Source: QHVT01 sp035630815 (GTDB taxonomy: Bacteria > Acidobacteriota > Thermoanaerobaculia > Gp7-AA8). Taken from it: 64,000 nt of DNA. The stretch lies in the NCBI GenBank assembly GCA_035630815.1, contig DASQJY010000057.1, positions 62,001-126,000 on the forward strand, read 5' to 3'. Shown piece after piece: positions 25,178-34,479 of this stretch (position 1 is its first letter; every line of letters starts with the position of its first letter). Below the pieces are notes generated by a model. The model ran no database searches. It saw only the letters and a program-made list of their open reading frames with translations, and was not told the DNA's origin. The position numbers and the translations under genes were made by a program.

Positions 25178-26185
25178 TCATTTCGCGATCAGGAGCACGT
25201 CCGCGAACCAGGAACGAGCGTCAGTCCACGTCCTGTAGATTGCGAACCCGCTTTGCGCCGCAAACGCCGCCAGCGTCGAGTCGTCGTGCTTGTATGAGCT
25301 CTCGGTATGGATGGTCTCCCCCTCGGCGAAGTCGACCTCCAGCCCCAGCGCCGCGATCCGCACCCGCTGCGCACGCGTGCTCACGAGGTGCATCTCGATC
25401 CGGCCGAGAGTCTCGTCGTAGAACGCGCGATGGGTGAATGCGTCGAGCGCAAAGTCGGCCCCCAGCTCCCGGTTCATCCGCACGAGCAGGTTCTTGTTGA
25501 ATGCCGCCGTCACCCCGAGCGGGTCGTCGTACGCCGGCTCCAGGATCTCTCGGCTCTTGCGCAGGTCTGCCCCGAGAAAGAGGGCGTCGCCGGGAGCGAG
25601 CGCACCGCGCAGGTCGCGCAGCATGGCCACCGCTGCCTCGGGATCGAGGTTGCCGATCGTCGAGCCGAGGAAAAGGACTACGGTCCGGCCGCGATGCGGG
25701 GAGAGGAGCGCCAGCGGCACCGACGGCCGCGAAAAGTCGGAGGCGATGGCGGTCACCCGCAGGCGCGGATAGTCGGAGAGCAGTTCGCGGCCGCTGCGCT
25801 CGAGCATCGCCGCGTCGATGTCCACCGGGACGTATTCGAGCGCGGGCTGCACCTCGGCCAGGGCGTCGAGGAGGATGCGCGTCTTCCGGGCCGCGCCGCT
25901 TCCGAGCTCGACCAGCCGTAGATCCGTCCCGAAGGCGGCGGCGATTTCCGTCCCGAAGGAAGTCAGGACTTCCGCCTCGGCCCGCATCACGTAATACTGG
26001 GGGAGAAAACAGATGGCGTCGAACAGCGACGAGCCGAGGGAATCGTAGAACCAGCGCGGCGGGAGCGTTTTGGGAGAGGCGGTGAGGCCGGCCCGAACGT
26101 CGCGGCCGAAATCGTCCGGGGCCGCGGCGGCCTGGAGGAGAACGAAACGCGGTTCGGAGGCCATCGAAACGGCTGCTGCTGTCAT
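25178..26185 (-). CDS. EgtD-like L-histidine N-alpha-methyltransferase
   Basis: SAM-dependent methyltransferase of the histidine-specific family (Methyltransf_33), which in EgtD trimethylates histidine to hercynine for ergothioneine synthesis. Features: PPRWFYDSLGSSLFDAICFL, the SAM loop LVELGSGAARKT, VPVDIDAAML, and LFLGSTIGNL, all typical. About 335 residues from the ATG at 26185; a downstream ATG at 26164 is possible. An EgtB sulfoxide synthase is not in the window, so ergothioneine production is inferred only from family. It is the third histidine-related function within 6 kb (with hisS and hutH). Divergent from the efflux operon. Confidence 0.85.
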   Translation of the reverse strand: MTAAAVSMASEPRFVLLQAAAAPDDFGRDVRAGLTASPKTLPPRWFYDSLGSSLFDAICFLPQYYVMRAEAEVLTSFGTEIAAAFGTDLRLVELGSGAARKTRILLDALAEVQPALEYVPVDIDAAMLERSGRELLSDYPRLRVTAIASDFSRPSVPLALLSPHRGRTVVLFLGSTIGNLDPEAAVAMLRDLRGALAPGDALFLGADLRKSREILEPAYDDPLGVTAAFNKNLLVRMNRELGADFALDAFTHRAFYDETLGRIEMHLVSTRAQRVRIAALGLEVDFAEGETIHTESSYKHDDSTLAAFAAQSGFAIYRTWTDARSWFADVLLIAK

Positions 26186-26257
26186 GTAGTTGACGAAATT
26201 GTATCGCGCGGTGCGGAACCTTTCCCGGCCGCCATCGTCAGAGTGAACGGACACCAT

Positions 26258-27460
26258 ATGAAAACAGCCGCGGCTCTGGTCGTCGCTCTTCTCTCCACTG
26301 CCTGCACCTCCAGCTATTCGGAGGAGCCTGCGCCGGAAACCCTGCGGGTGAGGCGCGGCACGTTCGCCAATGACGTCCTCCTCTCCGGCGAGCTGGAAGC
26401 CGCCCGCGGCGATTTCCTCGCCGTTCCGCAGTTGCCGTCCTGGCAGACGGCGATCAAATGGCTCGCCGAGGACGGTACGGTCGTGAAGGGGGGGCAGCCT
26501 GTCATCGAGTTCGATAACGCATCGCTGACCTCCGAGCTCGAGACGAAACGCCAGGCGGCGATGCAACACCGGCAGCAACTGACGCAGAGCGAGGCCGAAT
26601 GGCAGGCCGACCTCGAGCAGAAACAGCTCGAAGCGGACAAGAAGCGGTCCGATCTCGACAAGGCGAAGATCGACGCGGCGGTCCCGGCGGACATCCTCAG
26701 CGCGCGCTCGTACGAGGAGAAACAGACCGCCCTGCGCCGCGCGACGACCGAGCACGAGAAGGCGGTGGACGTCCTCGCATCGCGCCGCACCGCGGTCGAA
26801 GCGGAACGCCGCAACCAGATGCTCCTGCTCGAAAAAGCGCAGCGCGACATCGCGATCGCGGAGCAGGCCATCACCGCGCTCGTGCTGCGCGCGCCGCGCG
26901 ACGGCACCGTGGTGGTGCGCGAGCATCCGTGGGAGGGGCGCAAGTTCCAGACCGGCGACGTCGTGTTCATCGGCATGCAGATCGCGATGCTGCCGGATCT
27001 TTCGTCCACCCGCGTGAAGGCTGCGCTGCCCGACGTCGACGACGGAAAAGTCGCGGTGGGGATGCCGGTCACGGTCACGCTCGACGGGTTTCCGGACCTG
27101 AACTTCACCGGACGGATCTCGGCGATCTCCGCGATCGCGCAGGAGAGCCGGCGCCAGTCGCTGCGGCGCCACTTCGACGTACTGATCGCGCTCGACAAGC
27201 TCGACCCGGAACGGATGCGTCCCGGTCTCTCCGCGCGCGTGGCGGTGCACCGCGAGGCGAACAAGGCGGCGTTGCTCGTGCCGCGGGCGGGACTCGAGCT
27301 CGCCGGGAAGGCGCCGCGCGCGCGGCTGCACGACGGTTCGATGCGCGACGTGAAGCTCGGCCCCTGTAACGCGCTCGACTGCGTGGTCGTGAGCGGGCTC
27401 GCGGAAGGGGACACGCTGTTGCCGGTCGTCCTACTGAATGGGGAGAAGCGTGATGCGTAG
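26258..27460 (+). CDS. Membrane-fusion (HlyD/MacA-like) lipoprotein 1
   Basis: About 400 residues: lipobox signal (MKTAAALVVALLSTAC), lipoyl-like first half (WLAEDGTVVKGGQPVIEFD), a long charged coiled coil at about 95-195, the second lipoyl half (LRAPRDGTVVVREHPWEG) and a beta-barrel (GMPVTVTLDGFPDLNFTG). Such adaptors couple an inner-membrane transporter to the outer membrane. First of three adjacent paralogues; an upstream in-frame GTG at 26243 is a possible alternative start. Confidence 0.88.
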   Translation: MKTAAALVVALLSTACTSSYSEEPAPETLRVRRGTFANDVLLSGELEAARGDFLAVPQLPSWQTAIKWLAEDGTVVKGGQPVIEFDNASLTSELETKRQAAMQHRQQLTQSEAEWQADLEQKQLEADKKRSDLDKAKIDAAVPADILSARSYEEKQTALRRATTEHEKAVDVLASRRTAVEAERRNQMLLLEKAQRDIAIAEQAITALVLRAPRDGTVVVREHPWEGRKFQTGDVVFIGMQIAMLPDLSSTRVKAALPDVDDGKVAVGMPVTVTLDGFPDLNFTGRISAISAIAQESRRQSLRRHFDVLIALDKLDPERMRPGLSARVAVHREANKAALLVPRAGLELAGKAPRARLHDGSMRDVKLGPCNALDCVVVSGLAEGDTLLPVVLLNGEKRDA

Positions 27461-28685
27461 ATGGAAGCTCGCGATTCCGATCGCGGTGGTGGTGCTTTTT
27501 CTCTTCGGGGGCTGGACGTTGCGCAACAAGCTCGCGGCCGACCGGCAGGGCGAATGGGTGCGCGCCACGCGCGGCGACCTGGTGACCGGCTTCGAAGTCA
27601 CCGGCACCCTCGCTTCGATGAGCTCCACCACCCTGGGGCCGCCTCCGATCGATGCTTACTGGAACTTCAAGATCTCGATGCTCGCCCCTGAGGGGGCGGA
27701 CGTGAAGCAGGGACACCCGGTGATGGGCTTCGATACGACCGAGCTGCAGCGCACGCTCGATGAGAAGACAGCCGAGGCCGACGAGGCTCGCAAGCAGATC
27801 GAGAAGGAGCGCAACGATCTCGCACTGCAGACCAAGGGCGAGCGGCTGCAACTGGCGGAGGCGGAGGCGCGGCTGCGCAAGGCGGAGCTGAAGCTCGAGG
27901 CGCCGCCCGACATCGTCGGCATCAACGAGCGGAAGACCGCCGAGATCGAGCACGCCATCGCGAAGCGCGAGGCGGCGGCCATCGCGGCGCGCCTCTCGAT
28001 GCTCGAGCGCGCCGCGACCGCGCGCATCACTCTCCTCGAGAGCAAGTTGCGCGAGGCGTCGACCGTTGTGACGGACACGCAGCGATCGATCGCCGCGATG
28101 ACGGTGCTCGCGCCGCGCGACGGGACGATCGTCTACGTCACCGACTGGCGCGGCGAGAAGAGCAAGGTCGGCGACAGCGTCTGGAAAGCGAAGCGCATCA
28201 TCGAGATCCCCGACCTCACGGCCATGAAGGCGGAGGGGGAGGTGGATGAAGTGGACGCCGGCCGCGTCGCCGTCGGACAGCGCGTCACGCTCCGCCTCGA
28301 CTCGCACCCGGACGAAGAGCTGAACGGCACGATCGTCACCGCCGGCCGGACGGTACAGGCGAAGAAGGGGACCCAGGATCCGCTCAAGGTGCTGCGCGTC
28401 GACATCAGGCTCGATCGCACCGACCCCGCCAAGATGCGTCCGGGGATGCGCTTCTCCGGCACGATCGAGCTCGGCCGCGCGAAGAACGCCGTGCTCATTC
28501 CGCGCGAGGCGATCTTCCTCGGGCCGAAGGGTCCGTTCGTGCACCGCCGCAACGCATTGAAGGTCGAAGAAGTGCTGGTGAAGCTCGGCGGCGAGAACGA
28601 CAAGTTCGTGCAGGTGCTGCAGGGCCTCCATCAGGGCGAACGCGTGCTGGTGTCGAAGGAAAAAGAAGAGGAGAAGCAGGCGTGA
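27453..28685 (+). CDS. Membrane-fusion (HlyD/MacA-like) protein 2
   Basis: 410 residues, with an N-terminal membrane anchor (WKLAIPIAVVVLFLFGGWTL) instead of a lipobox. Start chosen at the ATG at 27453 because GGGGAG lies seven bases upstream; it overlaps the first adaptor gene by eight bases. Domains are as in the first adaptor: lipoyl halves (LAPEGADVKQGHPVMGFD and VLAPRDGTIVYVTDWRGE), coiled coil about 105-200, barrel domain (GQRVTLRLDSHPDEELNGTI). Confidence 0.88.
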   Translation: MRRWKLAIPIAVVVLFLFGGWTLRNKLAADRQGEWVRATRGDLVTGFEVTGTLASMSSTTLGPPPIDAYWNFKISMLAPEGADVKQGHPVMGFDTTELQRTLDEKTAEADEARKQIEKERNDLALQTKGERLQLAEAEARLRKAELKLEAPPDIVGINERKTAEIEHAIAKREAAAIAARLSMLERAATARITLLESKLREASTVVTDTQRSIAAMTVLAPRDGTIVYVTDWRGEKSKVGDSVWKAKRIIEIPDLTAMKAEGEVDEVDAGRVAVGQRVTLRLDSHPDEELNGTIVTAGRTVQAKKGTQDPLKVLRVDIRLDRTDPAKMRPGMRFSGTIELGRAKNAVLIPREAIFLGPKGPFVHRRNALKVEEVLVKLGGENDKFVQVLQGLHQGERVLVSKEKEEEKQA

Positions 28686-29872
28686 AGCGCGTCCTCGCGC
28701 TCGTCGCGCTCCTCACCGTAGCCTGCGCTGGGAAAGACGACCTCGCGACGTTCAAGGTCGAGCCGATCACATTCACGCGGCGCGTCACGGCCGAGGGGAC
28801 GTTGAAGGCGGTGAAGGCGACGCCCGTCGGCGTGCCGCCGCACGCCACGTCGCCGATGAAGGTCTCGTGGATCGCGGATGACGGTGCGCTGCTGCGCAAG
28901 GGCGACGTGATCGTGCGCTTCGACGCGACCGACTTCGAGAACCAGTTGCTGACCGGCCGCGAGGACCGTTCCACCGCGTCGAACAAGCTGGAGAAGGCCG
29001 GCGCGGAGTCGAGCGCGACGCGCAAGAACCTCGGGCGCGACGCGCGTCTGGCGCAGTCGGAGCTGGAGGCGGCGAGCCGCTTCACGTTCGACGACGCGGA
29101 GATCTTTTCCCGCTACGCGCGCATCGAAAACGAGGTCGACCAGGGCCTCGCGCAGAGCCGGAAGCGTCACGCCGAGGAGGTCCTTGGCGTCCGCGACAAT
29201 CTCTCCCGCGTCGAGCGCGACCTGATCAGCATCGAAGACCGCAAGGCGGGGCTCAAGATCAAGCAGGCCGAGGAAGGATTGCAGGCGCTGCAGGTCCTCG
29301 CGCCTCACGACGGCATCCTGGTCATGCAGCGCAACTGGCGCGGCGAGATCGCGCGCGTCGGCGACACGCTCTGGCGGGGGCAGCCGATCGGCGAGATCCC
29401 GGAGCTGACGTCGATGCAGGCGGAGGTGTTCGTCCTCGAGGCCGATGCCGCCGGACTGGCGGTCGACCAGAAGGCGACGCTGTTCCTCGAAGCGGAGTCC
29501 GACGTGCGCTTCACCGGCAAGGTGAAGTCGATCGACAAGATGGCGCGCCCGCGCATCCCCCGGCAGCCGGTGCAGTACTTCGGCGTGACGGTGGCGCTCG
29601 ACCGCACCGACGTGAGGCTCATGAAGCCGGGCGCCCGCGTGCGCGCGCTGCTCGAGGTGGAGAACCAGGTCAACGCCTTCGCCATCCCGCGCCAGGCGCT
29701 GTTCGACAAAGACGGCAAGCGCCTGGTGTACGTGAAGAAGGGCGGCACATTCACGCCGGTCGAGGTGTCGATCGGCTCGTCGAGCGCGGGCCGCGTGGTC
29801 GTGACGAAGGGTTTGTCGAAAGGCGACGAGATCGCCCTGCAGGAACCAGGAAAGAACGATGAACGATCGTGA
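28682..29872 (+). CDS. Membrane-fusion (HlyD/MacA-like) lipoprotein 3
   Basis: 396 residues from a GTG overlapping the previous stop (GTGA). Signal MKRVLALVALLTVAC is a lipobox. Domains: KVSWIADDGALLRKGDVIVR, coiled coil about 95-195, VLAPHDGILVMQRNWRGE, and a barrel/hairpin region ending in SVGSS-like strands. Paralogous to the two upstream adaptors (shared D-G-x-x-x-x-x-x-WRGE motif). Confidence 0.88.
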   Translation: MKRVLALVALLTVACAGKDDLATFKVEPITFTRRVTAEGTLKAVKATPVGVPPHATSPMKVSWIADDGALLRKGDVIVRFDATDFENQLLTGREDRSTASNKLEKAGAESSATRKNLGRDARLAQSELEAASRFTFDDAEIFSRYARIENEVDQGLAQSRKRHAEEVLGVRDNLSRVERDLISIEDRKAGLKIKQAEEGLQALQVLAPHDGILVMQRNWRGEIARVGDTLWRGQPIGEIPELTSMQAEVFVLEADAAGLAVDQKATLFLEAESDVRFTGKVKSIDKMARPRIPRQPVQYFGVTVALDRTDVRLMKPGARVRALLEVENQVNAFAIPRQALFDKDGKRLVYVKKGGTFTPVEVSIGSSSAGRVVVTKGLSKGDEIALQEPGKNDERS

Positions 29873-31064
29873 GACTTTTGCGACTGCATTCGCGAACCTC
29901 GGCCGCCACAAGCTCCGCACGTCGCTGACGATGCTCGGGATGGTCTTCGGCGTCGGCGCCGTGATCGCGATGCTGTCGATCGGCGCGGGGGCGGAGCAGA
30001 AGGCGCTCGAGGCCATCGGCAAGCTGGGGCTTCGCAACGTGATCGTCCGCGCGAAGACGGTGAAGCCGGAGGAGCGCCAGGAGCTCCGCAAGAAGTCCCT
30101 CGGCGTATCCCTGCGCGATGCGGAGGCGATCACCGAGGCAGTGCCGAACGTCGAGCAGGTGCTGCCGCGCATCGAGGTGAAGCCGTACAAGATCATGGCG
30201 CCGAAAGCGAAGACGAAGGGAAAGGTCTTCGGCGTGTCGTGGCGCTATCGGGAGGTCGCGGACGTCGGGCTGGCGCAGGGACGCTTCTTCGACGCGCGCG
30301 ACGAGCACGACCACGCGCAGGTCTGCGTGATCGGTCAGGAGGTCCGCCGGAACCTGTTCGGCTACGGTCCGGTGCTCGGGAAGCAGTTGAAGGTGAACGA
30401 CGTCTGGCTCGAAGTGGTCGGTGTGCTGGCTATCGACGCCGAGCAGTCGAACGCGCAGGAGCTCTGGATCCCGGCCAGCACTGCCATCCGGAAGTTCGAC
30501 CGCGATCCGCTCGACGCACCGATCGACGAATTGCTCGTGACGCTGAAGGAAGGCGTCTCGCCGCGCCGCAGCGCCGACGTCATCGAGCCCCTGCTGCAGC
30601 GGCTGCACGGCGGCGCGGATGACTACGAGGTGGTGATCCCGGAGAAGCTGCTCGAGCAGAGCCGCCAGACGCAGCGCATCTTCAACATCGTCATGGGCTC
30701 GATCGCCGGCATCTCGCTGCTGGTGGGCGGGATCGGGATCATGAACATCATGCTGGCCAGCGTGCTGGAACGGACCCGCGAGATCGGCGTCCGCCGCGCC
30801 ATCGGCGCCACGCGCCGCGACATCCGCGCGCAGTTCGTGATCGAGTCGTTCGCCATCTCCCTCATCGGCGGCATCTCTGGAATCATCATCGGCATCGTCC
30901 TCGCGCGCATCGTCGCCGCCTACGCCGGCTGGCCGACGGTGATCACGGTCTGGTCGCTGATTTTGTCGACCGGAGTGTCGATCAGCGTAGGGTTGGTGTC
31001 GGGGATCTACCCGGCGGCGAGGGCGGCGGAGCTGAATCCGGTGGAAGCGCTCAGGTACGAATAG
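29859..31064 (+). CDS. MacB/FtsX-type ABC transporter permease
   Basis: 401 residues: membrane helix near the N-terminus (LRTSLTMLGMVFGVGAVIAM), a large periplasmic MacB_PCD domain, and three C-terminal FtsX helices (IAGISLLVGGIGIMNIMLAS, SFAISLIGGISGIIIGIVLA, ILSTGVSISVGLVSGIYPAA), ending PVEALRYE. It overlaps the third adaptor by 14 bases. It lacks the N-terminal ATPase of true MacB, and no ATPase gene is adjacent, so the motor must be encoded elsewhere. Probable role: export of a lipoprotein, peptide or small molecule. Confidence 0.92.
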   Translation: MNDRETFATAFANLGRHKLRTSLTMLGMVFGVGAVIAMLSIGAGAEQKALEAIGKLGLRNVIVRAKTVKPEERQELRKKSLGVSLRDAEAITEAVPNVEQVLPRIEVKPYKIMAPKAKTKGKVFGVSWRYREVADVGLAQGRFFDARDEHDHAQVCVIGQEVRRNLFGYGPVLGKQLKVNDVWLEVVGVLAIDAEQSNAQELWIPASTAIRKFDRDPLDAPIDELLVTLKEGVSPRRSADVIEPLLQRLHGGADDYEVVIPEKLLEQSRQTQRIFNIVMGSIAGISLLVGGIGIMNIMLASVLERTREIGVRRAIGATRRDIRAQFVIESFAISLIGGISGIIIGIVLARIVAAYAGWPTVITVWSLILSTGVSISVGLVSGIYPAARAAELNPVEALRYE

Positions 31065-31070
31065 GCAAGT

Positions 31071-31155
31071 GTTGCTGGTTACTGGTTACTTGTGACCAGT
31101 CGCCTGGGTCTCAGGCGTAGCTTCACAAGCAACCAACAACCAGCAACCAGCAACC
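31071..31155. repeat. Heptamer inverted-repeat element E1 (GTTGCTG type)
   Basis: Left arm is GTTGCTG-GTTACTG-GTTACTT then GTGA; core is CGCCTG-ggtct-CAGGCG; right arm is TCAC then the reverse complement of GTTGCTT-GTTGTTG-GTTGCTG-GTTGCTG. It starts six bases after the permease stop. Confidence 0.85.
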
Positions 31156-31175
31156 TCCAAAAACCAGCATCCTCT

Positions 31176-31610
31176 TCACCCCAGCCCCCGCAGATGCTCC
31201 GCGAACACCTCGTTGAACAGGGCGCCGGGCCTTTTCTCACGGATCTGTTGCACGACGCGCTCGCCGCTCATCCCAAGGCGGTGGAGAATGCGTCCCGCGA
31301 CCAGTGCGGATCGATTGAAGCCCATGCCACAGTGCGAGAGGACGCGGTGTCCGTTCGAGACGAGGTGGGCGCCGAGGGCGGCGATGGCTTCGAGCTTCTG
31401 CAGGTCGGGGAGGTCCTCGTCGAAGATCGGGAAGTAGACGTAGAGGCAGCCGTTCGGATGCGTGGGGATGCACTCATCGAGGCCGCCTTCCATGTCCAGC
31501 ACCGTATCGATGCCGTGCGAGGCGACGATCGACCAGTCATGGATCACCGGTGAGATGAACAGAAGGCCCGCGTCGTCGACCGGGTGGAGCTTCTTCAGAT
31601 CGAAGAGCAT
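31176..31610 (-). CDS. Dual-specificity-type protein phosphatase
   Basis: 144 residues with the cysteine-phosphatase loop HCGMGFNRS (Cys94, Arg100; C-x5-R) and an upstream general-acid loop with Asp residues (FPIFDEDLPD). This is the compact DSP/PTP fold, cytosolic, removing phosphate from Tyr/Ser/Thr or another substrate. Its ATG is only nine bases from the ATG of the divergent M16 gene and has no visible ribosome-binding site. Confidence 0.85.
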   Translation of the reverse strand: MLFDLKKLHPVDDAGLLFISPVIHDWSIVASHGIDTVLDMEGGLDECIPTHPNGCLYVYFPIFDEDLPDLQKLEAIAALGAHLVSNGHRVLSHCGMGFNRSALVAGRILHRLGMSGERVVQQIREKRPGALFNEVFAEHLRGLG

Positions 31611-31619
31611 GGAGACATT

Positions 31620-32966
31620 ATGATCCGGCGCATGCGTTTCATCCTTCCGCTGCTGCTCGTGGCGTCACTTGCGAGTGCCCAGCAGGTCCCTCCCATTGCG
31701 TACAAACACCGCGTCCTGCCGAACGGGCTGGAGGTGTACTCGGTGCAGGACCGCACCACGCCCACCGTGGCCATTCACGTCTGGTATCGCGTCGGCTCGA
31801 AACACGATCCGGACGCGCGCAGCGGCTTCGCCCACCTCTTCGAGCACATCATGTTCAAGAGCACGAAGAACATGCCCTCGGAGATGCTCGACCGGCTCAC
31901 CGAGGACGTGGGCGGTTTCAACAACGCCACGACCTTCGCCGACTCGACCGCGTACTACGAAGTCGTCCCGTCGAACTACCTGGAGACGCTGCTGTGGGCG
32001 GAAGCGGAGCGGCTCGGCTCGCTCACCGTCGACGACGCGAGCTTCAAGTCGGAGCGCGACGTCGTGAAAGAGGAGTATCGCTATCGCGTGCTGTCGCCGC
32101 CGTACGGCCGGCTGTTCTTCGCCATCGAGCAAAATTCGTTCGTCAAGCACCCGTACATCCGGCCCGGTATCGGCGACATCGCCAACCTCGACGCCGCGAC
32201 CATCGACGACGTCCGCGCGTTTCACTCCACGTTCTATCGTCCCGATAACGCGGTGCTGATCGTGGCCGGCGACTTCGAGCAGCAGCAGCTCGATGCCTGG
32301 GTCGACAAATACTTCACGCCGATCGCGAAGCCGGCGACGGAGATCCCGCGCGTGACCGTGCAGGAGCCGGCGCGCACGACGGAGAAGCGCCTCACCGAAT
32401 ACGCCGCGAACGTGCCGTTTCCCGCGCAGGCGATCACCTGGCTGATCCCGAACGCCGCGCACGCCGACTCGTTCGCGCTCGCGCTGGCGTCGGCGATCCT
32501 GTCGGAAGGGGAGTCGTCCCGGTTGCAGCAGAAACTCGTGCGCGGCGAGATCGCGCAGGAGGTCTTTGCCGATGCCGACATCCGCGAAGACCTGGGGCTG
32601 TTCGGGATCGTCTCCATCATGGGCGGCAGCCACCAGCCGGCCGAGGCGGAGAAAGTGATCCGCGCCGAGCTGGCGTCGATCGCGGAGAAAGGCGTTCCGG
32701 CGGCGGAGCTCGAGAAGGCGAAGAACCTTTTCGTCACCAGCGCGCTTCGCGAGCGGGAGACGAACAATGGCAAGGCGTACTCGATCGGCGAGGCGCTCAT
32801 CCTCCAGCACGACGCCACCGTCGTGAACAGCGGCCTGGCGAAGGTGCAGGCGGTCACGCCGGCCGACGTGCAGCGCGTGGTGAGGAAATACCTGATCGAA
32901 GGGAAGGCCGTGGTGATCGATTACCTGGACGAAGAGCAGAAGAAGAACGCCGGAGGTGCGCGGTGA
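31620..32966 (+). CDS. M16 zinc peptidase, catalytic partner
   Basis: 448 residues. ATG at 31620 has GGAG five bases upstream and opens a signal peptide ending ASLASAQ. The inverted zinc motif is HLFEH (His72-Glu75-His76) in GFAHLFEHIMFKST, with the later acidic ligand region YLETLLWAEAERL. Exported pitrilysin/processing-peptidase type. Together with the next gene it forms the common active-plus-inactive M16 pair. The next start overlaps its stop (GTGA). Confidence 0.93.
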   Translation: MIRRMRFILPLLLVASLASAQQVPPIAYKHRVLPNGLEVYSVQDRTTPTVAIHVWYRVGSKHDPDARSGFAHLFEHIMFKSTKNMPSEMLDRLTEDVGGFNNATTFADSTAYYEVVPSNYLETLLWAEAERLGSLTVDDASFKSERDVVKEEYRYRVLSPPYGRLFFAIEQNSFVKHPYIRPGIGDIANLDAATIDDVRAFHSTFYRPDNAVLIVAGDFEQQQLDAWVDKYFTPIAKPATEIPRVTVQEPARTTEKRLTEYAANVPFPAQAITWLIPNAAHADSFALALASAILSEGESSRLQQKLVRGEIAQEVFADADIREDLGLFGIVSIMGGSHQPAEAEKVIRAELASIAEKGVPAAELEKAKNLFVTSALRERETNNGKAYSIGEALILQHDATVVNSGLAKVQAVTPADVQRVVRKYLIEGKAVVIDYLDEEQKKNAGGAR

Positions 32967-34420
32967 AGCGCCTGATTGCCGCCCTCCTGTTCGCGACCTC
33001 GCTCCTCGGGCAGCCGGTCACGCCTCCCGCGCCATCCGCTCCACGCGAGGCGAAGATCCCGCAGCCGGTCGAGAAGACGCTCGGCAACGGCCTGCGCGTG
33101 ATCGTGGTCCCGAAGCACGACATCCCGCTCGTCGCGTCGCGCCTGATGTTCCGCACCGGCGCCGCCGCCGATCCGCGCGGCAAGGCGGGCGTAGCAGCGC
33201 TGACCGCGACAGTGCTCACGCAGGGAACGAAGACCCGTACCGCCGAGGAGATCGCGCGCGGCGTGGAAGCCCTCGGCGCGAGCCTGTCCGCCGACGCGCT
33301 CTGGGACGCGACGTCCATCGACCTCAGCGTGATGTCGTCGAACCTGCCGAAGGCGATGGAGTACGTCGCCGACGTGGCCCGCAACGCCACGTTCGCGAAG
33401 GCGGAGTTCGAGCGCGAGCAGGGGCAGACCATCGACGCGCTGCAGGTGGAACTGGGGCAGCCGTCCAGCGTCGCGAACATGGTCGCGGCCCGCCTGATCT
33501 TCGGCGAGAGCGCCTACGGCAACAGCCTCCCCGGCACGCCAGCCTCGGTGGAGAAGATCCGCCGCGAAGACCTGGTTGCGTTCCACAAGCAGCATTACCG
33601 CCCCGGCAACGGGGTGCTGGTGTTAGCGGGAGACGTGAAGGCGGAGGAGGCGTTCGCGCTGGCGGAGAGGGTGTTCGGAAACTGGGTGTCGGGTGTCAGG
33701 TCTCAGGTATCTGGGGCTCCTCGCCTGGGCGACACACCCCAGACACCTGATACCCCACATCCGAGGGTGGTCATTGTGGACATGCCCGAGGCCGGCCAGT
33801 CCGCCGTCACCATCGGCCGCACCGGCATCCGCCGCGCCGATCCTGCCTACATGCAGGCGCTGGTCACGAACTCCGTCCTCGGCGGCGGGTACTCCTCGCG
33901 GCTGAATCAGGAGATCCGCATCGAGCGCGGCCTGAGCTACGGCGCCGGGAGCTCATTTGCCCCGCGTGCGACAGTCGGTCCGTTCACCGCCCGCACCGAA
34001 ACGAAGCACGAGTCGGCCGCGGAAGTGGTCGGCATCATCACGAACGAGCTGCGCCGGTTGTCCGCGGACGACGTACCCGAGGCGGAGCTGACGCCGCGAA
34101 AAGCAGCGCTGGTCGGAGAGTTCGCCCAGTCCCTCGAGACCAGCAGCGGCATCGTCGACCAGGTCTCGGCGCTCGCGCTGCACAACCTCCCGCTGACGGA
34201 GATCAACCGCTACATCAGCGGCGTCCAGAACGTCACCGCCGCCCAGGTCCGCCAGTTCGCCTCGGCGAAGCTCGCCGGCGACGCCAACGTCGTCATCGTC
34301 GGCGACGCCAAGCAATTCGAGCCCGCGCTGCTCAAGCAGTTCGAGGAGGTGGAAGTGATCCCGCTGGCAGATCTCGATCTCGCATCGCCGACGCTGCGGG
34401 TGAGGAAGGCGAAGGAGTAA
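32963..34420 (+). CDS. M16 peptidase, non-catalytic partner, carrying a repeat insertion
   Basis: 485 residues with a signal peptide (MKRLIAALLFATSLLGQP). The zinc motif is absent (the equivalent stretch is GKAGVAALTATVL), as expected for the inactive half of an M16 heterodimer; the R-Y motif region near the C-terminus is RIERGLSYGAGS. Between the N- and C-terminal halves about 25 residues (VSGVRSQVSGAPRLGDTPQT and on) are encoded by an in-frame heptamer inverted-repeat element, placed in the loop before VVIVDMPEAGQS. Confidence 0.92.
   Translation: MKRLIAALLFATSLLGQPVTPPAPSAPREAKIPQPVEKTLGNGLRVIVVPKHDIPLVASRLMFRTGAAADPRGKAGVAALTATVLTQGTKTRTAEEIARGVEALGASLSADALWDATSIDLSVMSSNLPKAMEYVADVARNATFAKAEFEREQGQTIDALQVELGQPSSVANMVAARLIFGESAYGNSLPGTPASVEKIRREDLVAFHKQHYRPGNGVLVLAGDVKAEEAFALAERVFGNWVSGVRSQVSGAPRLGDTPQTPDTPHPRVVIVDMPEAGQSAVTIGRTGIRRADPAYMQALVTNSVLGGGYSSRLNQEIRIERGLSYGAGSSFAPRATVGPFTARTETKHESAAEVVGIITNELRRLSADDVPEAELTPRKAALVGEFAQSLETSSGIVDQVSALALHNLPLTEINRYISGVQNVTAAQVRQFASAKLAGDANVVIVGDAKQFEPALLKQFEEVEVIPLADLDLASPTLRVRKAKE
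33685..33756. repeat. Heptamer inverted-repeat element E2 (GGTGTCA type) inside a coding sequence
   Basis: Left arm GGTGTCG-GGTGTCA-GGTCTCA-GGTATCT then GGGG; core TCGCC-tg-GGCGA; right arm CCCC then AGACACC-TGATACC. Same architecture as elements E1 and E3-E6, but it lies within the second M16 gene and keeps the frame. Confidence 0.85.
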
Positions 34421-34479
34421 TCGATTTAAGCTCGGCTACACCCGAACCTGCGCCGAGTTTTGCAGAAGCTGCTTGCCAT

